Origin: Aplectana chamaeleonis
Taxonomy: Eukaryota > Nematoda > Chromadorea > Rhabditida > Cosmocercidae
Assembly (NCBI GenBank): GCA_029168955.1
Contig: JAPDOI010000010.1
Span: forward strand, 3,309,001-3,373,000
Direction: 5' to 3'
Length of the DNA stretch: 64,000 nucleotides
This document shows positions 43,017 through 56,855 of the stretch, in pieces. Below the pieces are notes generated by a model. The model was not told where the DNA came from. It worked only from the letters and a program-made list of their open reading frames with translations, and searched no databases. Every line of letters begins with the position of its first letter. Position 1 is the first letter of the stretch. The position numbers and the translations under genes were made by a program.

Positions 43017-43042
43017 CTGCCGAGATGTCGTACGTTCGTGCC
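43017..43042 (+). mobile_element. PHD-RT plus-strand copy: 5' leader piece
   Basis: GCTGCCGAGATGTCGTACGT followed by TCGTGCC matches the leader of the minus-strand copy at about 59858-59884 (same sequence with TCATGCC). It is separated from the rest of this copy by the Mutator-like element; the leader resumes at 45608 with GTGGCAGTGTGGAGGAAAGA. Confidence 0.75.
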
Positions 43043-45598
43043 GGGAGCGCCCGAAGAGGCACTTTCGGGTGGGCGTGTCCCCATTGGGCGCACCGACTCC
43101 GCCCCTCGGCGTGGACAAGATTACCTCCAGAGTGCCTCTTTCACGAGTGCTTCGATTAGATTCCGTCCTCTTTGTATTTCTACACTATTCACGAGTATTC
43201 CACTGAACTGCAAGGTACTAGATGCTGATAAACAGTTGTATTCAACCCCAATAGCAATCCTTCCGATGAACGTTGATCCCAAATGCATTGATTTGCTAAC
43301 TCATGAGAGATTTCATGTTTCATTGTTAACATGAAACTTTTCTTGACCAGCAATATGATGCTATACGTTTCCTTTTTTCTTCGCAGAGGTAATTTTATGA
43401 AAAAGGTGAGTCCTTTTCTCGGATTTCCTTATCTCCTTTTTATTTAGAAGATATAAATGTTTAATGAGTCATGATAAGAAACCTATTCGCGTGACGCAGT
43501 AACTTTAAATGTTGCTTAACGCTTCAAATGTCTTCACTTTCCAATAAGCGGCCCCGGAGAAAAATATTAAAAAAAACAATCAAGTGTTTGGACATCTCAT
43601 TCGGATTTGTTTCCTCCATTCCTTGATTCACATTGTACTTAATCTATTCCAATTATCCTGATGAAAAGATTTTCGAAACTTCTTGACAACTTCTCATTCC
43701 CCAAGTAAAATAACTGCCGTATCTAAAAATCAATTCTGTGTTAATTTTATGAGGCAGTAACTTTTCTATAGATCTTTACATATAATTTGTATGAAGAAAT
43801 TCAGTGAGTGGCAGTGAATAAAATAAGAGCTCGGGCCTATTTTTGAAACATTTGCTTGATGGCATCAGTTCCTAGCCTGTCCGATAAAGTTGCTATAGAA
43901 ATATAAAAAGTGTCTGTGAATAAGAATTCGGATTTTTTTTTAACAAAAACGTAGGTGAACAGTCACATGAAATCACCATTTCTTTCTGAATTTCCACGAT
44001 CATGAAGAGCGCAACTAATTCTCAGGATCAGTAAAATGATTTTTTTTCATTTCTTCAAGTTTGTTTCTACTTTATTTACTTTTTTTTTTTAAATTTGAAT
44101 TATATAATCATTTTCGCAATAGAAAAATTATTCTGAAACGAGACGAACGCATGAAAAAGGAGGAGGACAAAGTTTTGATATTTATTAACAATTTTTATCC
44201 TTATTTACACTGTTTTCAGTTATGCCTATTTTAATTCCGTATATATTCTCAGCGTTCACTATTCAATCTACTAATTTTGGCACATATGGGTCGATATCGC
44301 CCAATGGCATTTGCCGATTCAAACCAATAATTCCTCGCTGATATCAGCCCATACCTATTTCTTACTCGACCGACCCTGCTGAGAGCAGCAGGGTCGGTAG
44401 AGTAAGAATTAGGTATGGGCTGATATCAGCGAGGAATTATTGGTTTGAATACATAGGCTCAGAATACGGAAAAAGACCAGCGACAGCAAGAAAATTCGAG
44501 AACCTCATTGCTGAAGTGGTGTCTGTTTTTCAAAGCATTTTTTTTGCATTTTCAGGTGTAGAAAACATGGTATTAAATGTTCAAAAAATTTTATCCGATA
44601 ATGAGAAAATTTTATCGAACAGTAAAGTTGAAATCCCATCGCCGTTTTCTAACTTCGTTCGAAACCTTGATATTTTTTCACATAAATCTCTCGTTCTTTA
44701 AAAAAGAATTAGTTAAGAATTTGCGCTTTCCTTGAAACAGTTTGGGGAGTAATCCTATGACGAGAGAATTTTGATTCTACTTCAGCAAGTACTCGCTAAT
44801 ATTAATAAAAAACTGTGCCATAAACTACTTCAATTACGAGGGGCGCGATGCAGAGTCACAAAATTACAAAATTGTGCGAAGTTGAGGTGAGAAAAAATTA
44901 CGAATTTATGTCCAGCTTCGGCTTTCCGCTTTATAAGCTACAAAGGCGAGCTTGAAAAATGAATTTATGGAACCCACACGACAACAATTATGAGTTCAAG
45001 AAAAAATTGTGTCAGTGGCTTTGGTAAACTCTCAATTTTTTTCATTCTCTCAAAGTTAAGGTTGTACCGAACATTGAAATTTTAATAATCAAATTGATCC
45101 ACAATGAAGGATAGTTTGCATTTATGTTTTACAAATTTTGAGCTCCACCACCTTGCATGAGTTACCCAAGGCTTCATAAAATTTTTTTTGAATATGAACA
45201 ATTAGAAAAAATAATTGGAAGCCAGACCCAGATTCAAATCCAGTAGTTCGTAGTAGAAATGGGGTTCACGCATTAATATCATCGCATTGCTGGTCAAGAA
45301 AGGTTTCATGTTGACATGGAAACATGAAAACTCTCATGAGTTAGCAAAGCAATGCATTTGGGATCAACGTTTATCGAAAGTGTTGTCATTGGGGTTGAAT
45401 AGAATTCTTTATCAGCAGCGAAGTAGCTCACGATTCAGTGTAATACACGTGAATAGCGTAGAAATGCAGTGAAGACGGAATCTAATCGAAGCACTCGTGA
45501 ATGAGGCCCTCTGAAGGCGATCTCGTACGCGCCGAGGGGCGGAGTCAGCACGCCCAACTGGGACACGCCCACCCGAGAGTGCCTCTTTACCGTCCCCC
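43043..45598. mobile_element. Mutator-like non-autonomous element, 2556 bp, ~318-bp inverted ends
   Basis: The 9-bp flanks GTTCGTGCC (43034-43042) and GTTCGTGAC (45599-45607) differ at one base. The related PHD-RT copy has a single GTTCATGCC at this place, so it is the empty site. The inverted ends, 43043-43360 and 45279-45598, share AGAGGCACT, CGGGTGGGCGTGTCCC and GACTCCGCCCCTCGGCG. A 9-bp duplication and long inverted ends are hallmarks of Mutator-like elements. The AT-rich interior has no transposase; its longest frames are about 60 codons. A near-perfect 134-bp hairpin lies at 44317-44450. Confidence 0.85.
44317..44450. repeat. near-perfect 134-bp hairpin inside the Mutator-like element
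   Basis: The left arm starts ATTCAAACCAATAATTCCTC; the right arm ends with its exact complement at 44450. The arms are about 62 bases with two mismatches and a loop of a few bases around GAGAGCAG. Such symmetry suggests a young insertion or gene conversion. No target duplication was identified. Confidence 0.9.
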
Positions 45599-45615
45599 GT
45601 TCGTGACGTGGCAGT

Positions 45616-45955
45616 GTGGAGGAAAGAAGACCACCACCGTGCGAACCGACGTCAACCCTTCCGCGTGGACGGTTTTTGTCAAGGGAGAGATGCTGGCTGA
45701 CTGCAGCTCTTCTAAGGATTCTACTACAAAGGGCCGGCATCGAGAAGAATTCAGGACCCGCTCAGGAGTACCTATGCGCCACATGCAGCAAGAAGGTCAC
45801 CTGGAATGGGATAAGTGTCCAATGTTTTGGAGGTCAGAGGTGGGTGCATCTCTCCTGTTCGGGTTTCAGTTCTGTGAGGCATCACGACTCTTCCTTCCGT
45901 TGTGTTCTGTGCTCTGCCCCCAGCAACTTTGGGGTGGTAGTAATCTTGTCTTTTA
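45616..45955 (+). pseudogene. PHD-RT plus copy: 2A-like motif and PHD finger
   Basis: The frame from 45616 has LTAALLRILLQRA, then GIEKNSGP at 45736-45759. The first Pro of NPGP is replaced by Ser, which in known 2A peptides abolishes skipping. The PHD finger follows with CATC, CFGG (second Cys lost), HLSC and CVLC. The sequence breaks off at the Q insertion around 45930. Confidence 0.75.
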
Positions 45956-46933
45956 ACGCTGGTCAACTACGCACTCCTGACCGTTGGTTGACTACGAATC
46001 AGCCACAGCTTGGCCGTGAACTAACCACCCCTGTAACAAGGATCAGCTTTATAATTCCATGTAAGACATCTGTTACTTGGAACAGCACAACCACTACACA
46101 TTGAGTCATGTAAAAAGCGACGGATGCAGCCGCAGTCTCTCTTAAACCTTGAATTCGAAGCAGTTCGTTGACGTTTTTCGAGACCACAGCAAACGATTTG
46201 ATCCCCTGGATCATTATAATTGCAGGGCAACATATGGAGAGCTGAAAATCGGAGGAGACAATGGAATTTCATCGATTTCGAGGCTATTAAACGAAAAAAG
46301 AACATCAAACTGTACATTTTCTCGCAGCTGCTTATTTGTACTATATCATCTGTAAAGGACATGATGAATAAACACAAAACAAGGCTAAACTACATCTTTT
46401 TACTTATTCTTAAGTTACAAAGAGCAATTTGGTAACGCATTATTCATGTTTACCTTGGTATTCTTCGTTTCTACATAGTGCAAGAAAAATACATTTCAAA
46501 AAAGGCCATTTTTGAGGAAACAGAAGTGGAAAACGGGTTGTGTTAACCGCTCGCAAAAAGTCCTCCATAGGACTTTTTGCGAGACCGTTCTTCGTCTCTC
46601 CTCTGCAGACATATTCCTCACCGTCTATCAGAAGATCTTCAACCGGTGGTCTCGTGTGTTCGCCGCAGAGTGAAACTCCATTGAAAAACTGCTCAGTGAC
46701 CACACAATTTTTCATTTCAAAACAGGAGCAGCAATTTCTAAGCCGAGGTTCTCGTCTTCTCCCACTTCCAACCTCAAAAGCAAGCCACTTTCGTTAGTAG
46801 TGTTGAAAAATTAACTTCTCTTATGCCTTATTTGCTGCCATACGAGCTGGTGATCAGATACATACTGACCGTGTGATAACCACCCGCTTAGTGGCGGTTA
46901 ACTTGCGGCCACCATGCAGATTCCTACCACCCC
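45931..46933. mobile_element. element Q, ~1.0 kb, inserted between PHD finger and endonuclease
   Basis: Inverted ends GGGGTGGTAGTAATCT and AGATTCCTACCACCCC. It interrupts coding sequence that is continuous in the other copies: CCCCCAGCAACTTT on the left and GATTCCACATTCACCAAC on the right, against CCTCCAGTAACTCAAATTCC in the 59 kb copy. No clear target duplication. The interior has no transposase-like frame. A short hairpin CTCGCAAAAAGTCC/GGACTTTTTGCGAG lies at 46549-46582. Confidence 0.7.
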
Positions 46934-46959
46934 TGATTCCACATTCACCAACCCCCCCC

Positions 46960-47673
46960 CCTTCTCTATTGTACATATCAATCTCAACGGCCTTCGTTCC
47001 AAGTTGTCTGAACTCTCTTTTTTCTCGTACTCATCATTCTGATGTCATAACAGTTCAGGAAACCAAGCTTTCTCCTTCTACTACCGCTCGTCACCCTAAC
47101 ATTCCTGGCTATACTGCTTATCATGCTCCAAGGTCATCTCTCGGCGGAGGAGTTTCCACTTTCGTATTATCAAATCTACCCTCTCATTTCATATCAAACA
47201 CCCCATCGGAAGGTACTCTTGAGTACCTACCTACCCACTTCCCTCTTAAAACACCTATATCTCTTTTTAACATATATATCCCTCCTACCACATCCTGTTC
47301 CCAATCTTCCGACCCTACTCCTTCACTCAAGCAGTTGTACGACTGCTCCCTTTCACCCTCTGTTGTCTTCGCAGGCGATTTTAATGCTCATACATTCTGC
47401 TCGTCGCTTGACACTGACGCTAGAGGAGAAGACGTCGAAGAATGGGCGGAGGAGTGCGACCTGGCATTCTTAATGATGACCAGCCCACTCGTCTCCCGGC
47501 CAACGGCCGATCCTCTAGTCCAGACATCTCTCTTGTATCATCTAATCTCTCCAGCGCCTGCTCTTGGTCGACCGCTACAACTCTGTCCAGTGATCATATC
47601 CCCGTCTTTGTCCATGTCGATCTCTGTAATTCTCTTGCTCCTTATTCAGGTATCCATCAAAGATCTTATCTAA
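46960..47673 (+). pseudogene. PHD-RT plus copy: AP-type endonuclease
   Basis: Contains the conserved blocks VITVQETKLSPS (catalytic Glu), GGGVSTFVLSNLPSH, LFNIYIPPTTSC and VVFAGDFNAHTFCSS (Asp and Asn). The first residues, corresponding to HINLNGLR, lie in another frame near 46970-47000. The frame shifts again near 47440; the final block with SSDHIPVFV continues in the next entry. This AP-type endonuclease nicks the genomic target before reverse transcription in related elements. Confidence 0.8.
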
Positions 47674-48329
47674 ATCTTTGCCTTGCAGACTGGCGCTTGT
47701 TCAGGGAGGTGGCACCTCGCCATGTGGATGACTACCCATGGAATGGAAACGTGCACCAGAAAGAACCTCACTTGACCGACGCGATTCGCAAGGCCATGAA
47801 AGCAGCCATTCCGGAGGGCCGAGTTAAGACCTTCTTTCCCAATGTCACCAGGGAAATCTTGGAGAAGATACGGACAAGGGATGCAAAGAGAGTCGCAGAT
47901 CACCTGGATCCGACCATTGCTGAGCTGGATAGCGAGATTAAGCGAGATCTGGACAAGCACAGGAAGGAGTGTTGGGAGAAAATTACGGAGAAGGTGATTT
48001 TCAAGAGTGATGGAGCGTCAAATTGGAAAGTTCTGAAGATCTCGGGCAAGAGCACCTCCACCAACTATTCCACGATCGAGTTCGAGAATGGAGTTTTCAA
48101 ATCGAGACAGGAGGCTGCAAGTGCTCCCGGAAAGATTTTTTTCATAACTCAAGCTAAGAGAGGGAAGCAGAACCGAGTGACTGTAAGAGAGCTCTGTAAA
48201 TTACCACTAATGAATAAAGCAGAAGCTGTGACGCCCGCGCAGATTGAAAAGGTGGCTAAAGAGATGCGCAACTCGAAGGCTGTAGGGCCGGATGGCATGT
48301 CCACCGGTCTTGAAGAAACTGCCGAGTGA
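47442..48329 (+). pseudogene. PHD-RT plus copy: endonuclease end and linker
   Basis: Starts with LNDDQPTRLPANGRSSSPDI and TTLSSDHIPVFVHVDL (catalytic Asp-His), then a long linker (FFPNVTREILEKIRTRDAKR). It ends at a TGA at 48327 caused by a frame change near 48300, in the segment equivalent to KALGPDGLSPAVLKRLPSE. Confidence 0.8.
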
Positions 48330-48936
48330 GATTATGCCAATTCTGGCTGACGTCATCAACACATCCTTTCGATCGTGCATCTTAAAGCAAGACTGGAAAA
48401 TGGCAAGCGTCATTCCGTTGCCCAAGCCTGGTAAATCGCCATCCACAGCGAAGGGATACAGGTCAATAAGTCTTTTAACACCAATCGCCAAAGCCGCTGA
48501 GAAACTGGTCGTCAAGGAGCTGGCCGAGCATAATAACAAACAGCAGCACCAGCATGCATTCCGCAAATTACACTCTACCACCACGGCGCTGCTGGAGACT
48601 GTGAGCTATGTTTTGGATGGCTTCAACGCCGGAAAGCCTCAACGCACTGTTGGAGTAGCCCTGGACCTCACGAAGGCATTTGACACTGTCAACTTAGGCA
48701 TACTGTCTGAGAAGCTTTTGAGGTCCACCATCCCGCCTTGGCAGAAGCGATGGATTACTGCACTCATCAAAGGGCGCCGAGCAAAAGTGCTGTTTCAGGG
48801 ACATGTCTCTAATAGCATCCCGATCGCTGCCGGTGTCCCTCAAGGAGGAGTCATATCGCCTGCTCTGTTCAGTCTTTACCTGGAAGATTTCCCCGCCCCC
48901 GCCCAAGTGACATCAAAGTCGTTGCGATGCGGATGA
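48292..48936 (+). pseudogene. PHD-RT plus copy: RT fingers and palm
   Basis: Contains ASVIPLPKPGKSPSTAKGYR, HQHAFRKLHSTTTALLE, motif A VGVALDLTKAFDTVNLG and motif B AAGVPQGGVISPALFSLY. The frame breaks exactly at motif C: GTTGCATACGCGGATGAT-type sequence is GTTGCGATGCGGATGAC here, destroying YADD. Confidence 0.85.
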
Positions 48937-49037
48937 CATCACTATCTTGTGCAGAGACAGAGACATTAATATAGCTGCACGCAAGATCAATAGCTACCTC
49001 GTCGTCCTGAAGAGCTTTCTCAATGATATGATGCTTT

Positions 49038-49340
49038 ATGTCTCTGCCGCTAGATCATCTGTATCTGTTTTCTCCACTGACCCTAACACTGCGCTCACCC
49101 CGTTGTGAATTGGGAAGACGCTCATCTGCTGCCGCACGTTTCCCTAAGCTGCTCGGTCTAGTATTGGATCCTTCGATGAAGTTCCACAAAAATACTGAGC
49201 AGAAACAGGCTACAGTGAAAGCGAAGCTCAACGTCCTACGAGCTCTGGGAGGAACGTCGTGGAGAAGTAGCAAGGATACAATTTTGACCACCTACAAGGC
49301 AATATTGCAGCCGGCGTTGGCAGGCGTTGGCAGCCGGCGC
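49038..49340 (+). pseudogene. PHD-RT plus copy: start of RT thumb
   Basis: The part up to 49340 holds [20 protein letters not shown] and [20 protein letters not shown], matching 57100-57350 of the minus copy. Everything after this is translation of (TA)n and is not coding. Confidence 0.8.
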
Positions 49341-49349
49341 TTTTGCGGA

Positions 49350-50870
<1,521 letters not shown>

Positions 50871-50938
<68 letters not shown>
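50871..50938. repeat. (TA)n microsatellite, right part
   Basis: Continuation of the 49353-49617 tract, with one G substitution near 50888. It also forms the 3' tail of the minus-strand RTE remnant that starts at 50939. Confidence 0.9.
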
Positions 50939-50943
<5 letters not shown>

Positions 50944-51409
50944 AACGAAACATCGCGCCTGAACTGTATTTCGATGCCGAGTGACTTTAAATCCTCTTTA
51001 ACCACATCCGTCCAGAACCTTCGCCTACGCCCAGGTGGCCGTTTCCAGAGACAGGATTTGGAATCATTCTTAGAGCGTGTTGTACGAGACGATCCGGCGT
51101 TCTTCTTATTATATGCCCGAGCAGTCCAAGTCGACTTTCCATTGCTGCTTGAGATGGCTTTAGGAGATGCTGGCACCTCCCTCGTGTCAAGCGTTGATAT
51201 ACTGCTTCGATTTCCTTGTAAAGTTCTTCGTTATGGCATACACGCGGCCAGAAATATCCAAGCAAACGCCTAAAAAGCTTCCTCTCCGTGCAATCCAACC
51301 TTTCCATCTGCGTCTTCGAAGCTGCCCACGACTTCGATCCGTACATCATGATAGGGCGAATAGCGGATAGGTAGACGCGCAACTTGACTTCCTTCGCGAT
51401 GGTGGTAGA
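50939..51409 (-). pseudogene. RTE remnant: C-terminal region
   Basis: Continues in the same frame after the stop: LRVYLSAIRPIMMYGSKSWA, then RRLLGYFWPRVCHNEELYKE, typical of RTE C-termini. A frameshift near 51050 moves the end (RPPGRRRRFWTDVVKEDLKS) into another frame. Confidence 0.85.
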
Positions 51410-52776
<1,367 letters not shown>

Positions 52777-53780
52777 TGACAGAAATTATTTTCTCTGTTC
52801 GAGTACCGGCTCGAAGTCGTGACAGTCACGGAGGTAGTCGTCATCCATTTCGTTCAGGGCTTTTTTGAAAATAGCTTTCCAGTAGGCCAATTCTGCATGT
52901 CGAGATTCACAGACCTCAGACTCAATCAAGGAACACACTTATAAGTCGGGTGAATGCAAGTTCGACGAGCAGCACAGCAATTCTTCGTCGTTTGACTCCG
53001 GGTAGCTCGCGCCGACACCACTCTTAAACTGATTTCGCCGTTTGTGCTTACCCTCGGCCTGGTGTGAAGCACCAGGGTCTGCTGCCTAATCCGAAACTTT
53101 CAAAGCTAATCAGAACAATCTCCAGGATTGTCTTCCTGCCAAATTCCTCTTTGATTTTCACGTCAGAATCCGCGAAAAGTGGCAGATTTCTGCCCTCGCT
53201 AGCGATGCCTCCCAAAACAATCCCAAAAGTGGTATGAGACGTCCACCCAGAGATGTTTTTTTTGCAGTAAGACCTCATTGAATCTTCTGGCTACAGTCCA
53301 ATCGTTTTCGCATTTCTTTATCGAGTTCACACTGATAATTTGTTCCATCTTAGAAGGCCCTGACGCAATGCGTGACTCCGTAACAACGGTGCAGGAGCTT
53401 CCTACATTTTAAGTCTCATTTCAACTTTTTGTTAGCGGAAAGCAGACGGGTCTGCTCTAAATGGTGGGGACTAAGATTCAGCTTCTTCCTAACAAGTTTC
53501 CAGATGGCTCCTAACCAAGTATTCCTTTCTCTAGCTATCCACCTCATCAACAGTCGAGAACTGCGGTTGACTTGAGCACACACCCTTTCGACAACCTTAG
53601 ATATGCGAATACTGATCTTTTTGCCTTCATAAGCGTCTTCAGAGATTGGAAAAAGTTGACGAAGACGAGTGATAACATTCTGGATAGGTCTCAGCTGATT
53701 GGCGATGTGTCTCGTTGTGTGCCTCAAGTTTTGCGTTGGGATGATGGTGCCGCACTTCGGACTAGCCTCCATCATACTAA
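52777..53780 (-). pseudogene. mariner-type transposase pseudogene
   Basis: Pieces in several minus frames are in the order expected for a mariner-type transposase. 53416-53775 has helix-turn-helix-like LLMRWIARERNTWLGAIWKL and QTRLLSANKKLK. 53048-53278 has FGIVLGGIASEGRNLPLFAD, then DVKIKEEFGRKTILEIVL, the region before the second Asp. Around 52960 is EWCRREL and a broken SPDL. 52790-52930 has LIESEVCESRHAELAYWKAI, then the C-terminal FKKALNEMDDDYLRDCHDFE. Stops and frame changes are numerous, and catalytic Asp residues cannot all be read. Assignment rests on pattern and order. Confidence 0.7.
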
Positions 53781-54374
53781 CTTAAAAACCAATATCTACA
53801 GAGTACTGATGAAAAATGCAGAGCCGAGACTCAAGAGAATCCAAAAAATTAAAATAGCAAGAATTTGGACATCAAAAACCCTTATTAAATAGAAGCCAAT
53901 TAGCGCGCCAATAAGGCCGTTTCAAAAGGACTGTTGAAGACGAAGAATTCTCACATCGATTCTTCGTCTTCAATGAACCGTCGATCATCATGATAATGTC
54001 AACAATGTTCTGTTTGTACAAAATGTGCACCGAAACGTTATATGAACCCCTACCCTCCGAACACGTAGAGTCTCCGTCATAGTTACTGGATAACAATTTC
54101 AGCACCTACGGGGTAAGGAGGGTGGGAGGGTGAGCAGTGTTCAGCAGGCCTTTGCGCCAATTTTCGGCGGAACTACGACCCTCCCCTGTTGACCGAAATT
54201 GTCAAAAAAATTTTTGACATTTTACGACCCCCCGAGATGAAACTTTGCTTTAGCTTCTTTTTTTTTGAAAAAAATTGTTTTCCTCATTTTAGCTAAATAA
54301 GTGGTTCGGAGAAAATGCCCCTTTTCTGCGGAAATTTTACGAGCCCCGTTGCGCCGGGTCGCAACCCTGCGGAT
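53781..54374. other. gene-free stretch with a short hairpin
   Basis: TTGAAGACGAAGAATTCTCA pairs imperfectly with TCGATTCTTCGTCTTCAA at about 53937-53975. No gene is recognised. Confidence 0.4.
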
Positions 54375-54492
54375 CGCACCGATACTTTGCGTTCCTTGTG
54401 GTGCGCTGGCGCAAACTCGAGGCAAGTACGTTATAACATATGCAAACCGAGTTTTCGTCAACGTACACCAAGGAACACAAAGTATCAGTGCC
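54375..54492. mobile_element. hairpin family R, copy 3
   Basis: Outer arms CGATACTTTGCGTTCCTTG and CAAGGAACACAAAGTATCAG, inner arms GCGCAAACTCG and CGAGTTTTCGTCAAC-like. Same organisation as 27733-27881 but with different outer arms. Confidence 0.65.
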
Positions 54493-55440
54493 AAATGTAG
54501 CTCCGTCGAGATCTTGGGCAACAATCAGCTTGCCCCTGAGGGCTGAAGAATGACGCAACAGCAAAGAAAACATGAAAATATAGGCATTGTATGAGTTTTC
54601 AAAAAAATGTTTCGGGAGGTGTACAAGAAATCGAACTCTCACCATATTGTTCGTGAATTGATGTCACAATGAACTAAACCACATTGCAGCAGTCTACAAC
54701 TCTTCGACGAACCAACGGTCACGTGATTTTCACAATTTGCCAAACAAAAAGGTCCAACACGTTACAAGATAGGACTGCTAGCCGTTGCTGATCGCATGCC
54801 GCGTAAGTAAACCGATGTTGACCAAACTCGTTCGACGTTGGTATTTTGCTATATGATGTGAACGTGGCTTGATCGACATTATCATCTACTCTATTGCAGG
54901 GCTACGGCAAGCCGCGATTGATGGCAGCTGGAGTTGTCCGAGCACAAACAACAGAAATAACCTATAAGATGGGTTTCAGAGATAGTGATTTATGGCGCGA
55001 GTTCTTAAAACGACAGGCATTCTCATAGAACGTCCCATATATTCCGCTTGAACTTACGATAGTTCCATACTATGTTTCGAACCAGTCGGCCATCCGAGAG
55101 CGTAGAGACGTGGGTGGCCCCTTCTGTCGTGAGCAAAATCTCCGCAATCGTTACTTCCAGCGCTCACCGTAAAGCAATGGATTCGATCGCTCCTTCATGT
55201 ACTCTGCGATATTTTTTCTTTCGTAAGTTCCTCGTCATCTTTTTCAGCCGAAAAATACCTACACTTCCTATCTTTAGAATAAATATCCTCATGATTTCGT
55301 TGATACGTACTTCGTTTCAAGTTCCACTAAACGCCCATAATGAACAAAACTCTTCGTTTTCCTGATGCAACTGTTTATTAGATTAAATTGGTATGGAAGT
55401 GAAATTACCTTTAAAATCCCAGCAACCTAGTCCACATTAA
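54493..55440. other. gene-free stretch
   Basis: The longest frame (55072-55365, plus, 97 residues) starts in protein-like sequence but soon turns into Phe/Ile-rich translation. GTAAGTTCC...TTTTTCAG lies inside it but would be an intron of about 25 bases, shorter than any typical nematode intron. Not called. Confidence 0.35.
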
Positions 55441-55924
55441 AGGCACAGAACACCCAAAAAATTAATTTTCAGATTTCATGCTCATCTAGGAGAGAGTCAC
55501 ACGCTGATCACAGTGGTATCTTTGAAATCGTCCGATACCCCCTTTGAACAGAGTTATGGCTCTTCAAAGATGCCTAGATTTTGAGGGTGAAAAATTGGTG
55601 GACGAGTTGTCTCGGGCCTGTATTTCTCTTCATTCGCAATCGTTGCGCGCGAGCGAGCCAGGGTAAGGAGAGAGCCCGGCAGTGGACTGAAGAACGACAA
55701 CTTATTGGAATTCATCCATCCATCCAGCCGCTATCGAGTTCGAAAATCTGTTAGGGGGTCGGGCCTGTGGTGGTGAGCGAAGGGGGTCGGGCCTGTGGTG
55801 GTCGCTTATATCTAGCTCATTTCGAGGAAATAAGATCTGGCATTCGGCACGTGTTATACAGGAGGGGTCTTCTACACAATTACATGGAAATCTCAAAATT
55901 CATATCTGAGGGTGTACTGTGCCT
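55441..55924 (-). mobile_element. MITE family A, copy 4
   Basis: TTAA at 55437-55440 and 55925-55928 flanks ends AGGCACAGAACACCC and GGTGTACTGTGCCT. Two tandem GGGGGTCGGGCCTG units, like copies 2 and 3. Confidence 0.85.
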
Positions 55925-55928
55925 TTAA

Positions 55929-56319
55929 ACGGTGGGTAAGGAACATATAAAGACACAGAATACATAAGGATAACGACCAAATCGATTATTGCGCACAGTA
56001 GAGACGCAGGAAGACGACCCACCTCTCCTTCTGCCCCTGCCTGGAGAACTCGTAGAGAAACGAATATTTCCTTCTTTAAACAAGGTCCGCAACAGGAACA
56101 GCAAGCCTTGTGGCCAATCTCGGTGGAGTCACGACCCATCCTTTGGTACACAAAATTTTCGAACCTCGTCCGAAATTGTTACGAACTTCCTCCCCTAGAT
56201 GGAGATTTAGTCCAGAAACTTCACAATCAACTTCCCCAAAACACAAAATTTCCTTTTTTGCGCCAAAATTTTTGCGATCCCCACCAACCCCTTTTGTGTC
56301 TGGCCACGACCTCGGTGGA
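55929..56319. other. gene-free stretch
   Basis: No recognised feature. It leads into the inverted retrotransposon leader at about 56320. Confidence 0.35.
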
Positions 56320-56415
56320 CACAGGATGTTACGTAAAGATACCTCTAGTTGCCGTCGCGCGGCGTGGCTGGGACGTCGCGTTGCGATGGAGCGCGCTCTT
56401 CACAGTACACATTCA
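56320..56415 (+). repeat. inverted copy of the PHD-RT 5' leader at its 3' side
   Basis: GTTACGTAAAGATACCTCTA, followed by GTTGCCGTCGCGCGGCGTGG, matches the minus-strand leader of the adjacent element at 59895-59960 (GTTACGTAAAGACACCTCTA, then GTCGCCTTCGCGCGGCGCGG). The translations share MLRKDTSS. So the element at 56.4-60.0 kb is bracketed by inverted copies of its own 5' sequence. Confidence 0.8.
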
Positions 56416-56458
56416 CCGCTAGTCTTCTTCTTCTTTGCAGCCACAGAGAGGGGTTCTG

Positions 56459-56836
56459 TCATAGGTTCAGAAACTCGGCCACTAGCACTGGGTTCGTCCA
56501 CAGATCCATTGTCGTCAATGTAGTCGGTCTCTTCGGGCAATTGAACAGGTGCGCAGTAGTATGCCCTTGACTACCGCAATCAGGACACTCGTCAGGTTTG
56601 CTGTTGTCAATCCTATGCAAGTATGACATAAGCATGGGGGAGTGTCCACAGCGTAACGATGCAAGGGTGCACCTGGCACGCCTGCCAAGTTCCATCTCTG
56701 TCTCGGAGACTTTTGGAGGTGCGACTCCCAGGATGGAGTTTATGGCAACTCTGCTCAAGTGTTCCTTCACGAATCGGGTATGCTCCGCGCGCAAGAGACG
56801 GAGGCGTTCTTGTTGTGCTTCGGTCCATCTCTGCAC
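56459..56836 (-). pseudogene. PHD-RT best copy: C-terminal Cys/His domain
   Basis: 125-residue frame ending LWTNPVLVAEFLNL. It contains RRARCTLASLRCGHSPMLMS, YLHRIDNSKPDECPDCGSQG and HTTAHLFNCP. Three related copies (17.1, 37.0, 56.5 kb) keep the Cys-x2-Cys spacing, so it is a genuine part of the protein. Confidence 0.85.
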
Positions 56837-56855
56837 TTCTACTTTAGACGGAGCA

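Noticed and set aside
46549..46582. Terminator-like hairpin CTCGCAAAAAGTCC/GGACTTTTTGCGAG
   Set aside because: The window is eukaryotic and the hairpin lies inside transposable element Q, so a transcription-terminator role has no support.
55072..55365. 97-residue plus frame with GTAAGT and TTTTTCAG inside
   Set aside because: The implied intron is only about 25 bases, and the frame becomes low-complexity after it.
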